64,000 nucleotides of DNA from Alloyangia mangrovi (GTDB lineage: Bacteria; Pseudomonadota; Alphaproteobacteria; Rhodobacterales; Rhodobacteraceae): NCBI RefSeq assembly GCF_002300555.2, contig NZ_NTHN02000002.1, positions 124,001 to 188,000 on the forward strand, written 5' to 3'. Numbering within the stretch: the first letter of the stretch is position 1; the number at the start of each line of letters is the position of its first letter. A model generated the notes under the pieces. The model was given only the letters and a program-made list of their open reading frames with translations. It made no database searches and was not told the DNA's origin. Made by a program: the position numbers and the translations under genes. Positions 8,104 through 16,644 of the stretch are shown piece by piece.

Positions 8104-8139
8104 CTGATTGTATCAGTTATCGTATTAATAAAACAATCA
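8104..8139. promoter_or_regulatory. Inverted repeats in the dctP/lyase divergent promoter region
   Basis: TGATTGT (8105-8111) and ACAATCA (8133-8139) are perfect 7-base inverted arms centred near 8122. The left arm also sits inside a shorter dyad, CTGA-N5-TCAG (8104-8116). The surrounding ~50 bases are strongly AT-rich against a GC-rich background and lie between the divergent dctP and lyase starts. The linked GntR/FCD regulator at 9112 is the natural candidate to bind here. No transcription start is known. Confidence 0.5.
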
Positions 8140-8181
8140 AGCTGCTACGGCTGGTTGTCCCGTGAATCGGAGGAGAGTGGG

Positions 8182-9078
8182 ATGCGCGCAGGCACGGACT
8201 TCAAGGGCGTGGTCGGCGCCGCGGTGACGCCGGTGACCCCGGCGCTCGAGATCGACGTGCCGCGGCTGATCTCGCATTGCGACGCGATGCTGCGGGCGGG
8301 CTGCGCCTTCACCTCGGCCTTCGGCACGACGGGCGAGGGGGCTTCCTTCTCGGCGGACCAGAAAATCGCGGCGCTGCAGGCGATGAAGGATGCGGGACAT
8401 GACATGTCGCGCCAGGTGCCCGGCATCATCGCCGCCGCCGTCGAGGATGCCGCCCGGCTCTACCGCGCCTGCGCGGACCTCGGTTGCCGCGCGGCGCTGA
8501 TCATCCCGCCGTTCTACTACACGCCCTCCTCGGAAGCAGCAGTGGCCGAGTTCTACGCTGCGGTGGCCGAGAAGGCGGGCAATCCCGGTCTCGATATCGT
8601 GCTCTACAACTTCCCGCATTTCTCGGGGGTGACCTTCACCCCGGCGCTTGTGCGCGAGGTGCAGGCAAAGCTCGGCGAGCTGGTCATCGGCATCAAGGAT
8701 TCCACCGGCAACCTCGAAGGCGGGCTCGAGCTGATCCGCGCATTTCCCGAGCTGTCGATCTTCACCGGTGACGACCGCATCCTGACGCGCATGGTCGCGG
8801 CTGGCGGCGCGGGGATGATCGGCGGGCTGGTCAATCTCTTCCCGGCGGACAGTGTCACGCTCTGCGGTGGCAAGGTGGATGCAGCCTTCGAGAAACGCGC
8901 GGCGATGCGGATCGAGGCGGTTGACGCTCACGGCGGGCTCGTGGTTCTGAAGGCGCTCGTGGCGGCCCGCTACGGCGACGACGGCTACCGCCGCACCGTG
9001 CCACCGCTGGCTCCGCTGGAGGCCGGGCTCAGCGCCCGCCTCGCCGAAGAGCTTGGGTTCACGGGCGCGACGCTCTGA
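8182..9078 (+). CDS. Dihydrodipicolinate synthase / N-acetylneuraminate lyase family protein
   Basis: 298 residues forming the class I aldolase TIM barrel of the DapA/NAL family. The GTTGEGASF carboxylate-binding motif is near residue 49, the catalytic Tyr is in LYNFPHF, and the Schiff-base Lys is in GIKDSTGN. The ATG at 8182 is preceded by ggaggag at ideal spacing, so an upstream in-frame GTG-like start is not needed. Because it lies in a TRAP/GntR/rhamnosidase cluster and not with lysine genes, a catabolic role (cleaving or dehydrating a 2-keto-3-deoxy sugar acid) is more likely than lysine synthesis. The exact substrate cannot be read from sequence. Confidence 0.88.
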   Translation: MRAGTDFKGVVGAAVTPVTPALEIDVPRLISHCDAMLRAGCAFTSAFGTTGEGASFSADQKIAALQAMKDAGHDMSRQVPGIIAAAVEDAARLYRACADLGCRAALIIPPFYYTPSSEAAVAEFYAAVAEKAGNPGLDIVLYNFPHFSGVTFTPALVREVQAKLGELVIGIKDSTGNLEGGLELIRAFPELSIFTGDDRILTRMVAAGGAGMIGGLVNLFPADSVTLCGGKVDAAFEKRAAMRIEAVDAHGGLVVLKALVAARYGDDGYRRTVPPLAPLEAGLSARLAEELGFTGATL

Positions 9079-9111
9079 GCCGCCGCAGGACAGGACGACA
9101 GGAGACAGACG

Positions 9112-9792
9112 ATGCCGGCCAACCGCGCCGAGGAGACCCAGAAGCGCCACGACGGGCGAGTCCGGCAATCAGGCTACGAGCAGTTCCAGAAGGCGCTGCT
9201 CGATGGTCGCCTCCGGCCCGGCCAACTGGTCAGCCAGCGCGACCTCGTGGCGATGCTCGTCCTGTCGATCGGGGCGCTGCGCGAGCTGCTGCCCCGGCTG
9301 GAATCCGAGGGGCTGATCAACGTGCTGCCGCAGCGCGGCATCCAGATCCCCGCGATCGACCTGCCGATGATCCGCGACGCCTTCCAGATGCGCGCGGCGC
9401 TGGAGCGCGAGGCGGTGCTCAACGCGGTGCGCACGATGCCCGACGCGGTGATCCGCGAGCAGCTCGAGCTGCACCGCGACGTGCTCGCGCAGGTCAAGGC
9501 CGACCCGAGCGAGGCGGTGCTGGCGCGCGGGCAGGAGATCGATACCGGGTTCCACGCCCTGCTGATCGCCGCGACCAAGAACGAGCTGATCCTCTCGGCC
9601 TATGACATCAACTCGATCCGCATCCGGCTGATCAAGCTCGACCGCATCCGCCTCAGCCCGGTGACCCTGCCTGCCGCCTTCGCCGACCATATCGCGGTGA
9701 TCGAGGCGCTGCTGGCGCGCGATCCGGTGGCGGCAACGGCGGCGATGGACCGCCATATCGCCAACGCCCGCGAGCGGGCGCTCGAGATCTGA
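9112..9792 (+). CDS. GntR-family transcriptional regulator (FCD domain)
   Basis: 226 residues. Residues about 15-75 are a winged HTH (GYEQFQKALLDGRLRPGQLVSQRDLVAML, then LRELLPRLESEGLINVLPQRG). Residues about 90-220 are an all-helical FCD effector domain, with metal/ligand His in HRD, FHALL and the C-terminal DRHI region. Such regulators sense small carboxylates and usually repress nearby catabolic genes. It lies 33 bases after the lyase and 14 bases before the rhamnosidase, so it is in the same operon and probably controls the dctP/lyase divergent region at 8104-8139. Confidence 0.9.
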   Translation: MPANRAEETQKRHDGRVRQSGYEQFQKALLDGRLRPGQLVSQRDLVAMLVLSIGALRELLPRLESEGLINVLPQRGIQIPAIDLPMIRDAFQMRAALEREAVLNAVRTMPDAVIREQLELHRDVLAQVKADPSEAVLARGQEIDTGFHALLIAATKNELILSAYDINSIRIRLIKLDRIRLSPVTLPAAFADHIAVIEALLARDPVAATAAMDRHIANARERALEI

Positions 9793-9806
9793 ACGGGGGA
9801 TCTGAC

Positions 9807-12459
9807 ATGGCCGGAGTTAGCCCCCCCCGCGGCCCTGCACCCCGTCGCGCTGCGCTGCGCCCTGCAGGCGGTGCCCCGGGGCCTCAACGACCTTTGCCCG
9901 CGCCTGAGCTGGGGGTGCGAGGGCGCGGCGGAGCTGGCCGCGAGCCGCGTGGTGCTAGGCCGCGGCCGTGAGGCGGTCGCATCGGGGCAGGGCGACCTCT
10001 GGGACAGCGGCTGGCTTTGCGGTACCCCGTCGCCGCTGCGCTACGCCGGCGCCCCGCTGCCGCGCGACGCGCGCCTCTGGTGGGCCGTGGGCCTGCGCGA
10101 CGCGCAGGGCGCCGAGACATGGTCCGATCCCGCGCCGATCTTCACCGGGCTGGATCCCTCGGACTGGGATGCGCAATGGATCGCCCGCTACTTCGTCCTG
10201 CCTGCCGGGCGCGAGGTGCCGCAGGACAGCGCTTATGACAACCGCTTCCAGGCCCGCCCGGCCGACTACCTGCGCCGGACCTTCGATCTTCCCGAGGCGC
10301 CGGTGCGCGCCTTCGTCTATGTCACCGCGCTCGGCCTCTACGAGTTGCACCTCAACGGCCAGCGCGTTGGCGAGGATGTCATGGCGCCGGGCTGGACCGA
10401 CTACCACACCCGCACCGAATACACCGTGCACGACGTCACCGCCGAGCTGCGCGCAGGCCGCAACGCCCTTGGCGCGATCCTCGGCGAGGGCTGGTACTCG
10501 GGCCGCATCGGCCACAACCAGCGCCGCGCGGGCAACCACTACGGCGGCCGCCCGGCCTTCCTGTGCCAGCTGCACCTCGAATACGCGGATGGGCGGACCC
10601 AGCGGATCATCACCGACGCGCACTGGCGCACCCGGCAGGGGCCGGTGTGCTACTCGGATTTCCTCGCCGGCGAGATGTATGATGCCCGGCTCGAGATGCC
10701 CGGCTGGGACACACCGGAGTTCGAGGAGATCAACTGGCAGCCGGTCGAGGTCTTCATCCCCGACCCGAGGGCGCCCCAGCTCGACGCCGCCCGCGCACCG
10801 CTTTCCCGCGAGGTCGCGACGCTGGCACCGAGAGCCGAGACCACGGCCCCCGACGGCGAGCGCATCTTCGATTTCGGCCAGAACCTTGCGGGCTACGTGA
10901 CGCTGGAGGTCGAAGCCCCCGCGGGCACCGAGATCCGCCTGCGCCATGCTGAGCGGCTGGACGAGCAGGGCGCACTCTACACTGCCAACCTGCGTTTCGC
11001 GGTCAGCGAGGACATCTACATCTGCAAGGGTGGCGGGCCCGAGCGCTTCACCCCGCGCTTCACCTTCCATGGCTTCCAATACGTCGGCCTCGGCGCCAGT
11101 GGCCCCGTCGCGAGGCTGGGCCTGCATGCCGTCGCCATCCAGTCGGACCTGCCGCTCACCGGCCAGATCGAGACCGGACACCCGATGGTCAACCAGCTGG
11201 TCTCGAACATCTTCTGGAGCCAGCGTGGCAATTTCCTGTCGGTGCCGACCGATTGCCCGCAGCGTGACGAGCGCTATGGCTGGTCCGCCGACGCGCAGGT
11301 GTTCTGGCGCACGGCCGGATATTTCATGGATGTCAGCGCCTTCACCGAGAAGTGGCTGCTGGACATGGTGGATGGCCAATCCGCCGAGGGCGTCTTCCCC
11401 GACGTGGCGCCCACGAAGCCGCTCAATCCCTACCGGCTGACGCCCCAGCCCGGCGCGCCCGCCTGGGGCGATGCGCCGGTCATCCTGTGCCGCGACCACT
11501 GGCTGCGCTACGGCGATGCGGGGCTGCTTCGCGACATGTGGGGCCCGCTGGTTGCGTGGATGGACTACATCGAACGCGAAAATCCCGACGGCATCCGCGT
11601 CCGCGCGGTGCACAACAACTACGGCGACTGGCTCTCCATCGGCCCGGTCACCGACCGCGCGCTGGTTGCAACCGCCTATTGGATCCACCTCGCCGACATC
11701 ATGGGCCTGTTGGCCGGGGTGCTGGCCGAGCCGGCGGCCCGATGGGCTGCACTGGCCAAGCGCCTGCGCGGGACCTTCCTTGACCGCTTCTGGCGGGACG
11801 GCCAGCTCAACGGTGACACCCAGACCGCCTACCTCTTGGCGCTCGACTTCGCCCTGCTGCCCGAAGCCCTGCGACCGCGGGCGGCGGAGCGGCTCGGCGC
11901 GCTGCTCGATACAGCGGATGGCCACCTGCAGACCGGCTTTCTCGGCGTGCGCCACTTGGCGCCGGTGGTCTGCGACTGGCTGGGGCCGGAGCGGGCGATC
12001 GACCTGCTGTTGAAAGAGACCTACCCCTCGTGGGGCTTCTCGATCCGCCAAGGCGCGACCACCATCTGGGAGCGTTGGGACGGCTGGACGCCGGAGAAGG
12101 GCTTTCAGTCGACCGCGATGAATTCGTTCAACCATTATGCCTATGGCGCGGTCGGCGAATGGATTTGGGCGCGGCTTGCGGGGATCGACTGGAGCGCGGC
12201 GGGGCCGGGCTACCGCCGGCTCGCCATGCGCCCGGTCTTCGACCGCCGCATCGGCCACCTGAAGGCGCGCTACGAGGCCGCCACGGGACCGGTCCAAAGC
12301 GCCTGGGCCTATGAGCGCGAGGTCGTGGTCTGGGAGGTATCGCTCCCCCCGGGCACCGGCGCCGACGTAATCCTGTCAGACGGCTGGAGCCTCGACGGGA
12401 AAGGGGAATTCACGCTGGGGGCGGGAGCGCACAGGCTCACCTTGCAGCGCACGGCCTGA
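9807..12459 (+). CDS. Alpha-L-rhamnosidase, GH78 (N-terminal frameshift at a C8 tract)
   Basis: About 880 residues. Order: N-terminal sandwich domains, rhamnosidase-N region (WIARYF, AFVYVTALGLYELHLNGQRVG), concanavalin-like domain with FDFGQNLAGYV, then the (alpha/alpha)6 catalytic barrel with DCPQRDERYGWSADAQVF, which carries the general acid and nearby acidic residues, and a C-terminal beta domain. No signal peptide, so it acts in the cytoplasm on imported rhamnosides. The ATG at 9807 sits 14 bases after the GntR stop but its frame leaves the main frame at CCCCCCCC (9821-9828). With one C fewer the N-terminus reads MAGVSPPAALHPVALRC and joins the family-like RPRLSW-type segment (CPRLSW). 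Without correction, translation could only begin at the GTG at 9871. Confidence 0.88.
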
Positions 12460-12468
12460 GCCGCGCCG

Positions 12469-13269
12469 TCAGAGGTCCTCGAGCGAGGACATGAATTGCG
12501 AGAAGAGTTCGCCCTGCGAGCTCACCCCGAGCTTGCCGTAGATATTGCGCCGGTGGATGCGCACCGTGCCGGGGGCAATCCCCAGCGCGTGGCCGGTGGC
12601 CTCCGCGGAATGGCCCTTGAGCGTGTACTCGACGATCTCCGCCTCGCGCGGGGTCAGCAGGTTGCGCCCGAAGCTCTGGAAGGCGTCGTCGATCAACTTG
12701 GGCAGGCGCGGTCCCTCGCTGCTCGGCTGGCCCGCGAACTCCTCGATCAGCCCCGCCCAATGGCGCGTTGCGCAGGCCTCGACGAAGGGGAAAATCGTCT
12801 GCAGGTCGCGGAATTCCCTGGCGGAAAACGCCTTCAGCTCGCGCATCGCCGATATCACGACGCTTACATCGTCACCAACGTCAACGATAAAGCCTATTTC
12901 TTCGGCAAGCCCGGTCTGCACATAGTAGTTCCGGAAGTATTCGGCTTGGTAGAAGCGGTCGGGCGCAAGTTCGCGCAGGCGCACCAGCCGGGACGTCGTG
13001 GGGGCGGCGGAGTGGAGGTAGAACGGGTCCAGGAGATAGGGGCCCTCCTGATAGTCATCGACCATGACCCGGCGTTTGGCGCTGGGAAAATCGTCATAGA
13101 TATCAAGGGGTCGCCGATCCTGGTAATAGGCGAAGGTGACGGTGAACTCGAAGGGCACGACGGCGCGCATCGCCTCGGTCAGCGCCCTCGGAAAGTCCGG
13201 GGTGCCAATGGCGGAGACCGCCTCTGCACTGGCCGCGACCCAGCTCTCAACGTCGAATTTTCCAGCCAT
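12469..13269 (-). CDS. LuxR-family transcriptional regulator
   Basis: 266 residues. The C-terminal 65 residues are a LuxR/FixJ HTH: LLTPREAEIVEYTLKGHSAEATGHALGIAPGTVRIHRRNIYGKLGV, with the recognition helix at PGTVRIHRRNI (listed here in pieces of the same domain). The N-terminal ~190 residues are a sensory region I cannot assign to a named domain; it has no recognisable acyl-homoserine-lactone pocket or receiver Asp. Genes of this type often sit beside polyamine-type ABC operons and are thought to sense the transported compound. It is divergent from the ABC operon, 131 bases apart, and is likely its regulator. Confidence 0.85.
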   Translation of the reverse strand: MAGKFDVESWVAASAEAVSAIGTPDFPRALTEAMRAVVPFEFTVTFAYYQDRRPLDIYDDFPSAKRRVMVDDYQEGPYLLDPFYLHSAAPTTSRLVRLRELAPDRFYQAEYFRNYYVQTGLAEEIGFIVDVGDDVSVVISAMRELKAFSAREFRDLQTIFPFVEACATRHWAGLIEEFAGQPSSEGPRLPKLIDDAFQSFGRNLLTPREAEIVEYTLKGHSAEATGHALGIAPGTVRIHRRNIYGKLGVSSQGELFSQFMSSLEDL

Positions 13270-13311
13270 CTATGCCCTTTGTGGTATATACAACCATTTA
13301 CCATTTTCGTA

Positions 13312-13339
13312 CCGTTTTTAAAAATTACGGCATATGCCG
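13312..13339. promoter_or_regulatory. Dyad elements between the LuxR regulator and the ABC operon
   Basis: Two dyads lie in the AT-rich divergent region. CCGTTTTTAAAAATTACGG has 4-base outer arms (CCGT/ACGG) around a self-complementary TTTTAAAA core. It abuts a perfect 12-base palindrome, CGGCATATGCCG (13328-13339). Both are typical of dimer-binding operators, and the neighbouring LuxR-type protein is the obvious candidate. Binding is inferred only from position and symmetry. Confidence 0.5.
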
Positions 13340-13400
13340 CTCGGCGCAAGGGGAAACAGCCATGCCGGGCAAGAGGGGATAAGCCGGGCCGGGGAGCACG

Positions 13401-14552
13401 ATGATTCAGGATCCGCACATGACCGACGCCACCACCACTCACGTCCGCGCGCCGGAGGCCGTGGCGGAATTCGTCGGAGCGACAAAGCGCTTCGGCGAGG
13501 TTCTGGCCGCTGACCGCATCGACCTGCGCATCCGGCGCGGCGAGTTCCTGTCCTTCCTCGGCCCCTCGGGGTGTGGCAAGACCACGGCGCTGCGCATGCT
13601 GGCGGGCTTCGAGAGCCCGACCGAGGGCGAGGTGCTGATCGACGGGCGCGACGTCTCGGCAGTTCCGGCGCACAAGCGCCCGGTCAACATGGTGTTCCAG
13701 CACTACGCTCTGTTTCCGCATATGACCGTGGCGCAGAACGTCGGCTACGGGCTGCGCCAGCGCCGCCCGCGGCTGCCGAAGCGCGAGATCGAGCTGAAGG
13801 TTGCCAAGGCCCTCGCAACGGTGCGCCTGACCGACTTCGGCCCGCGGCGGATCTGGGAGATGTCGGGCGGCCAGCAGCAGCGCGTGGCGCTGGCGCGCGC
13901 CATCGTCAACGAGCCGCAGATCCTGCTGCTCGACGAACCCATGGCGGCGCTCGACGCCAAGCTGCGCGGGGAGATGCAGCGTGAATTACTGGAATTGCAG
14001 CGCAGCCTCGGGATCACCTTCGTTCTGGTCACCCACGACCAGGAGGAGGCGCTCGCCATGTCCGACCGCATCTGCATCATGGGCAAGGGCCGCATTGCGC
14101 AGGTGGGCACGCCGCAGGAACTCTACGACCGGCCGCGCAGCCGCTACGTCGCCGATTTCGTCGGCAAGGCCAATATCGTCTCTGGGCAGATCACCGGGCG
14201 GCAGGGCGGCATGGCGCAGGCGGTGCTGGGCAACGGGGTGAAGGTCGTGCTGCGCGATGAACCCGGTGACGCGCGCACCGCCGCCGAGATCGCAATCCGC
14301 CCCGAGGCGCTGGGTCTGGCGCCGCGCGAAAGCGCTGTCCCCGCGGGGACAGCGGCTGTCCCCGCGCGCGTCACCCACCGCACCTTCCTTGGCGGTCACA
14401 CCGAATACCTGCTGACGGCCGAAGGCATCGGCCCGCTTCAGGTGAATATCCCGCGACAGGCCGAAAGAGCCCTGGGCGGACATGACGTGGGCGCCTCTGT
14501 CCACGTGCTCTGGCCGGAGGGAACGGGGCTCGTTCTCGCCGCCGACGACTGA
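13401..14552 (+). CDS. Polyamine-type ABC transporter ATP-binding protein (PotA-like)
   Basis: 383 residues. Walker A GPSGCGKT near residue 54, Q-loop VFQHYALFPHMT, signature MSGGQQQRVALARA, Walker B ILLLDEPMAALD and H-loop VTHDQEEA, then a TOBE regulatory domain from about 245. It energises uptake by the two permeases downstream. The ATG at 13401 has a ggggag site; a second ATG six codons later is possible. Odd feature: within the TOBE region the segment SAVPAGTAAVPA is encoded by repeated gctgtccccgcg units, including a perfect 20-base palindrome (14334-14353). Family assignment is to spermidine/putrescine-like importers; the true ligand is not determined. Confidence 0.9.
   Translation: MIQDPHMTDATTTHVRAPEAVAEFVGATKRFGEVLAADRIDLRIRRGEFLSFLGPSGCGKTTALRMLAGFESPTEGEVLIDGRDVSAVPAHKRPVNMVFQHYALFPHMTVAQNVGYGLRQRRPRLPKREIELKVAKALATVRLTDFGPRRIWEMSGGQQQRVALARAIVNEPQILLLDEPMAALDAKLRGEMQRELLELQRSLGITFVLVTHDQEEALAMSDRICIMGKGRIAQVGTPQELYDRPRSRYVADFVGKANIVSGQITGRQGGMAQAVLGNGVKVVLRDEPGDARTAAEIAIRPEALGLAPRESAVPAGTAAVPARVTHRTFLGGHTEYLLTAEGIGPLQVNIPRQAERALGGHDVGASVHVLWPEGTGLVLAADD
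14334..14366. repeat. Perfect 20-bp palindrome plus third half-copy inside the PotA-like gene
   Basis: GCTGTCCCCG joined to CGGGGACAGC is a perfect 20-base palindrome at 14334-14353, followed at 14355-14366 by a third copy of GCTGTCCCCGCG. It is in frame and codes for AVPAGTAAVPA in the TOBE region, a segment that looks like an insertion in a loop. It may be a small palindromic element captured by the gene or a local duplication. Confidence 0.7.
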
Positions 14553-14593
14553 AGACAACTAGATAAGTCAAAGTCCAACAAGGGAAAATCGAA

Positions 14594-15748
14594 ATGAAAG
14601 ACGACAACACGCCGATTTCGCGCAAGGCGTTCATGGAAGAGCTCCGGCGCTACCAGAAGGGCTCCGTCACCCGCCGCCACTTCCTCGGGGTGACCGGTCT
14701 CGGCACCGCCGCGGCAGTCATGGGCGGCGCCCTGCCGGGCCTGCTGCCGACCCGCGCCCGCGCCCAGGACATCGGCGACCGCGTGGTGCTGGCGACCTGG
14801 CCGAACTACCACGACGCCGCCAATTTCGACGCCTTCACCGACGCGACCGGTGCCTACACGCAGGTCAACGTCTTTGGCTCGAACGAGGAGATGCTGGCGA
14901 AGATCCAGGCGGGCGGCTCGGGCTGGGACGTCTTCGTGCCCACCAACTACGCCATCCCGACCTATGTCGAGGCCGACCTGATCGAGCCGCTCGACCTGAG
15001 CAAGATCCCGAACTTCGACGCGGCGGCCTTCGAGAAGCGCTTCTCGGATGCGGGCACCATCGACGGCGTGGTCTACGGCGTGCCGAAGAACTGGGGCACC
15101 ACGGGCATCGCCTTCAACTCCGACAAGACCGGCGGTGTGGTGGACAGCTGGAAGGCCTTCTTCGACGGCGCCCGCGACAAGTGGGACGGCCGGGTGATGG
15201 TACATGACTACCAGCTCACCACGATCGGCAACGCGCTGGTCTACCACGGTTTCTCCTTCAACTCGGTGGACCCGAACGAGCTGGCGCAGGCCGAGAAGCT
15301 GCTGATCGACGTCAAGCCGCATCTCTATGCCATCTCGTCCGACTACCAGCCCGCGATGCGCAACGGCGATGCCTGGCTCACCATGTGCTGGACCGGCGAC
15401 GGCAAGCAGATGAACACCGACATGCCCGAGATCGGCTTCGCGCTCGGCAAGGAGGGCGGCGAGATCTGGTCGGACTACTACGCCATCCCCAAGGACGCGC
15501 CCCACAAGGAGGCCGCCTACGCGCTGATCAACTACCTGCTGTCGCCGGAAGTGAACGCCAAGGAAGCGCTCGCCCATGGCTACCCGGTGGCCGACAGCCG
15601 CACCAACGCGCTGCTGCCCGAAGAGCTGCTGAACGATCCGATCATCTACCCGGCCGCCGAAGCCCTCAGCCCGCTGGAGTTCGGCGCGGCGGTGACACTG
15701 ACCGACCCGAACCGTGCCGAGCTGATGGCGCGCTTCAAGTCGGCCTAA
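14594..15748 (+). CDS. Polyamine-type ABC transporter substrate-binding protein (PotD-like)
   Basis: 384 residues. The N-terminus carries a twin-arginine signal (TRRHFLGVTGLGTAAAVMGG, Arg pair near residue 26) with cleavage after RARAQ near 55. The mature part is a PotD/PotF-type fold: LATWPNYHD, the hinge segment GWDVFVPTNYA and YGVPKNWGTTGIAFNSDK are typical. Tat export implies folding in the cytoplasm before reaching the periplasm. It follows the ATPase by 41 bases. The ligand is probably a polyamine or another cationic or amino compound, based only on family. Confidence 0.92.
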   Translation: MKDDNTPISRKAFMEELRRYQKGSVTRRHFLGVTGLGTAAAVMGGALPGLLPTRARAQDIGDRVVLATWPNYHDAANFDAFTDATGAYTQVNVFGSNEEMLAKIQAGGSGWDVFVPTNYAIPTYVEADLIEPLDLSKIPNFDAAAFEKRFSDAGTIDGVVYGVPKNWGTTGIAFNSDKTGGVVDSWKAFFDGARDKWDGRVMVHDYQLTTIGNALVYHGFSFNSVDPNELAQAEKLLIDVKPHLYAISSDYQPAMRNGDAWLTMCWTGDGKQMNTDMPEIGFALGKEGGEIWSDYYAIPKDAPHKEAAYALINYLLSPEVNAKEALAHGYPVADSRTNALLPEELLNDPIIYPAAEALSPLEFGAAVTLTDPNRAELMARFKSA

Positions 15749-15770
15749 GACGACAAACGGAGACAGGACG

Positions 15771-16628
15771 ATGGCCATGACCCAATCCCGGGCGCGGGCG
15801 CTGCTGCTGACACCGGCAGCGCTGTGGTACGCGGCGATGCTGCTGCTGCCGCTGGCCGTCGTCCTGATCTTCTCCTTCGGCGAGCGCAGCGCCATCGGCG
15901 GCTACGCGCCCGGCTTCACCTTCGAGCAATACGCCAACCTGCCGGCGCGTTTCGCCGCCTTCCGCAACACGCTGACGCTGGCGCCGGTGGGCACCATCGC
16001 GGCCCTGCTCATCGCCTATCCGCTGGCCTATTTCCTTGCGGTGAAGGTCTCGCCCAAGTGGAAGACCATGCTGCTGGTGCTGGTGATCGTGCCGTTCTGG
16101 ACCTCGATCCTCATCCGCTCCTACGCGTGGATCTTCCTGCTGGGCGGCAAGGGCATCCCGGCGCTGCTCGAGACCGTCGGCCTCGATGACGTGCGGCTGC
16201 TCAACACGCCCTTCGCGGTGCTGGTGGGCATCGTCTACGGCTACCTGCCGCTGATGGTCTTCCCGATCTACGTGGCGCTCGAAAAGCTCGACAAGCGGCT
16301 GCTCGAAGCGGCGGCCGACCTCGGCACGCCGCCCTGGCGCGCCTTCCTGCAGATCACCCTGCCGCTGTCGATGCCGGGCGTGCTGACCGGCTCGATGCTG
16401 GTGTTCATCCTGCTGATGGGCGAATTCCTGATCCCCGCGATCCTTGGCGGCGGCAAGGTGTTCTTCGTCGGCAACGCGCTGGTGGACCTCTTCCTGCAGT
16501 CGCGCAACTGGGCCTTCGGCTCGGCGGTGGCGGTGGCGCTGGTGGTGATCATGCTGATCACCGTCGGCATCTACACCCGCCTGGTGAAACGCTTCGGCGC
16601 CAGCCGCGACGACGTCGGCCTGATGTGA
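15771..16628 (+). CDS. Polyamine-type ABC transporter permease (PotB-like)
   Basis: 285 residues with six membrane helices. The coupling loop EAAADLGTPPWRAFLQITLPLSMPG contains the EAA...G motif that docks on the ATPase. It begins 22 bases after the binding protein with a ggag ribosome site, and is followed by the second permease after 16 bases. The first helix and FGERSAIGGYAPGFT resemble PotB. It forms the inner-membrane channel with the next gene product. Confidence 0.92.
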   Translation: MAMTQSRARALLLTPAALWYAAMLLLPLAVVLIFSFGERSAIGGYAPGFTFEQYANLPARFAAFRNTLTLAPVGTIAALLIAYPLAYFLAVKVSPKWKTMLLVLVIVPFWTSILIRSYAWIFLLGGKGIPALLETVGLDDVRLLNTPFAVLVGIVYGYLPLMVFPIYVALEKLDKRLLEAAADLGTPPWRAFLQITLPLSMPGVLTGSMLVFILLMGEFLIPAILGGGKVFFVGNALVDLFLQSRNWAFGSAVAVALVVIMLITVGIYTRLVKRFGASRDDVGLM

Positions 16629-16644
16629 TCCCCCGGAGGCACCC

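Noticed and set aside
9955-12297. A 780-codon minus-strand open frame opposite the rhamnosidase
   Set aside because: Composition is typical of antisense read-through in GC-rich DNA and no family motif is present.
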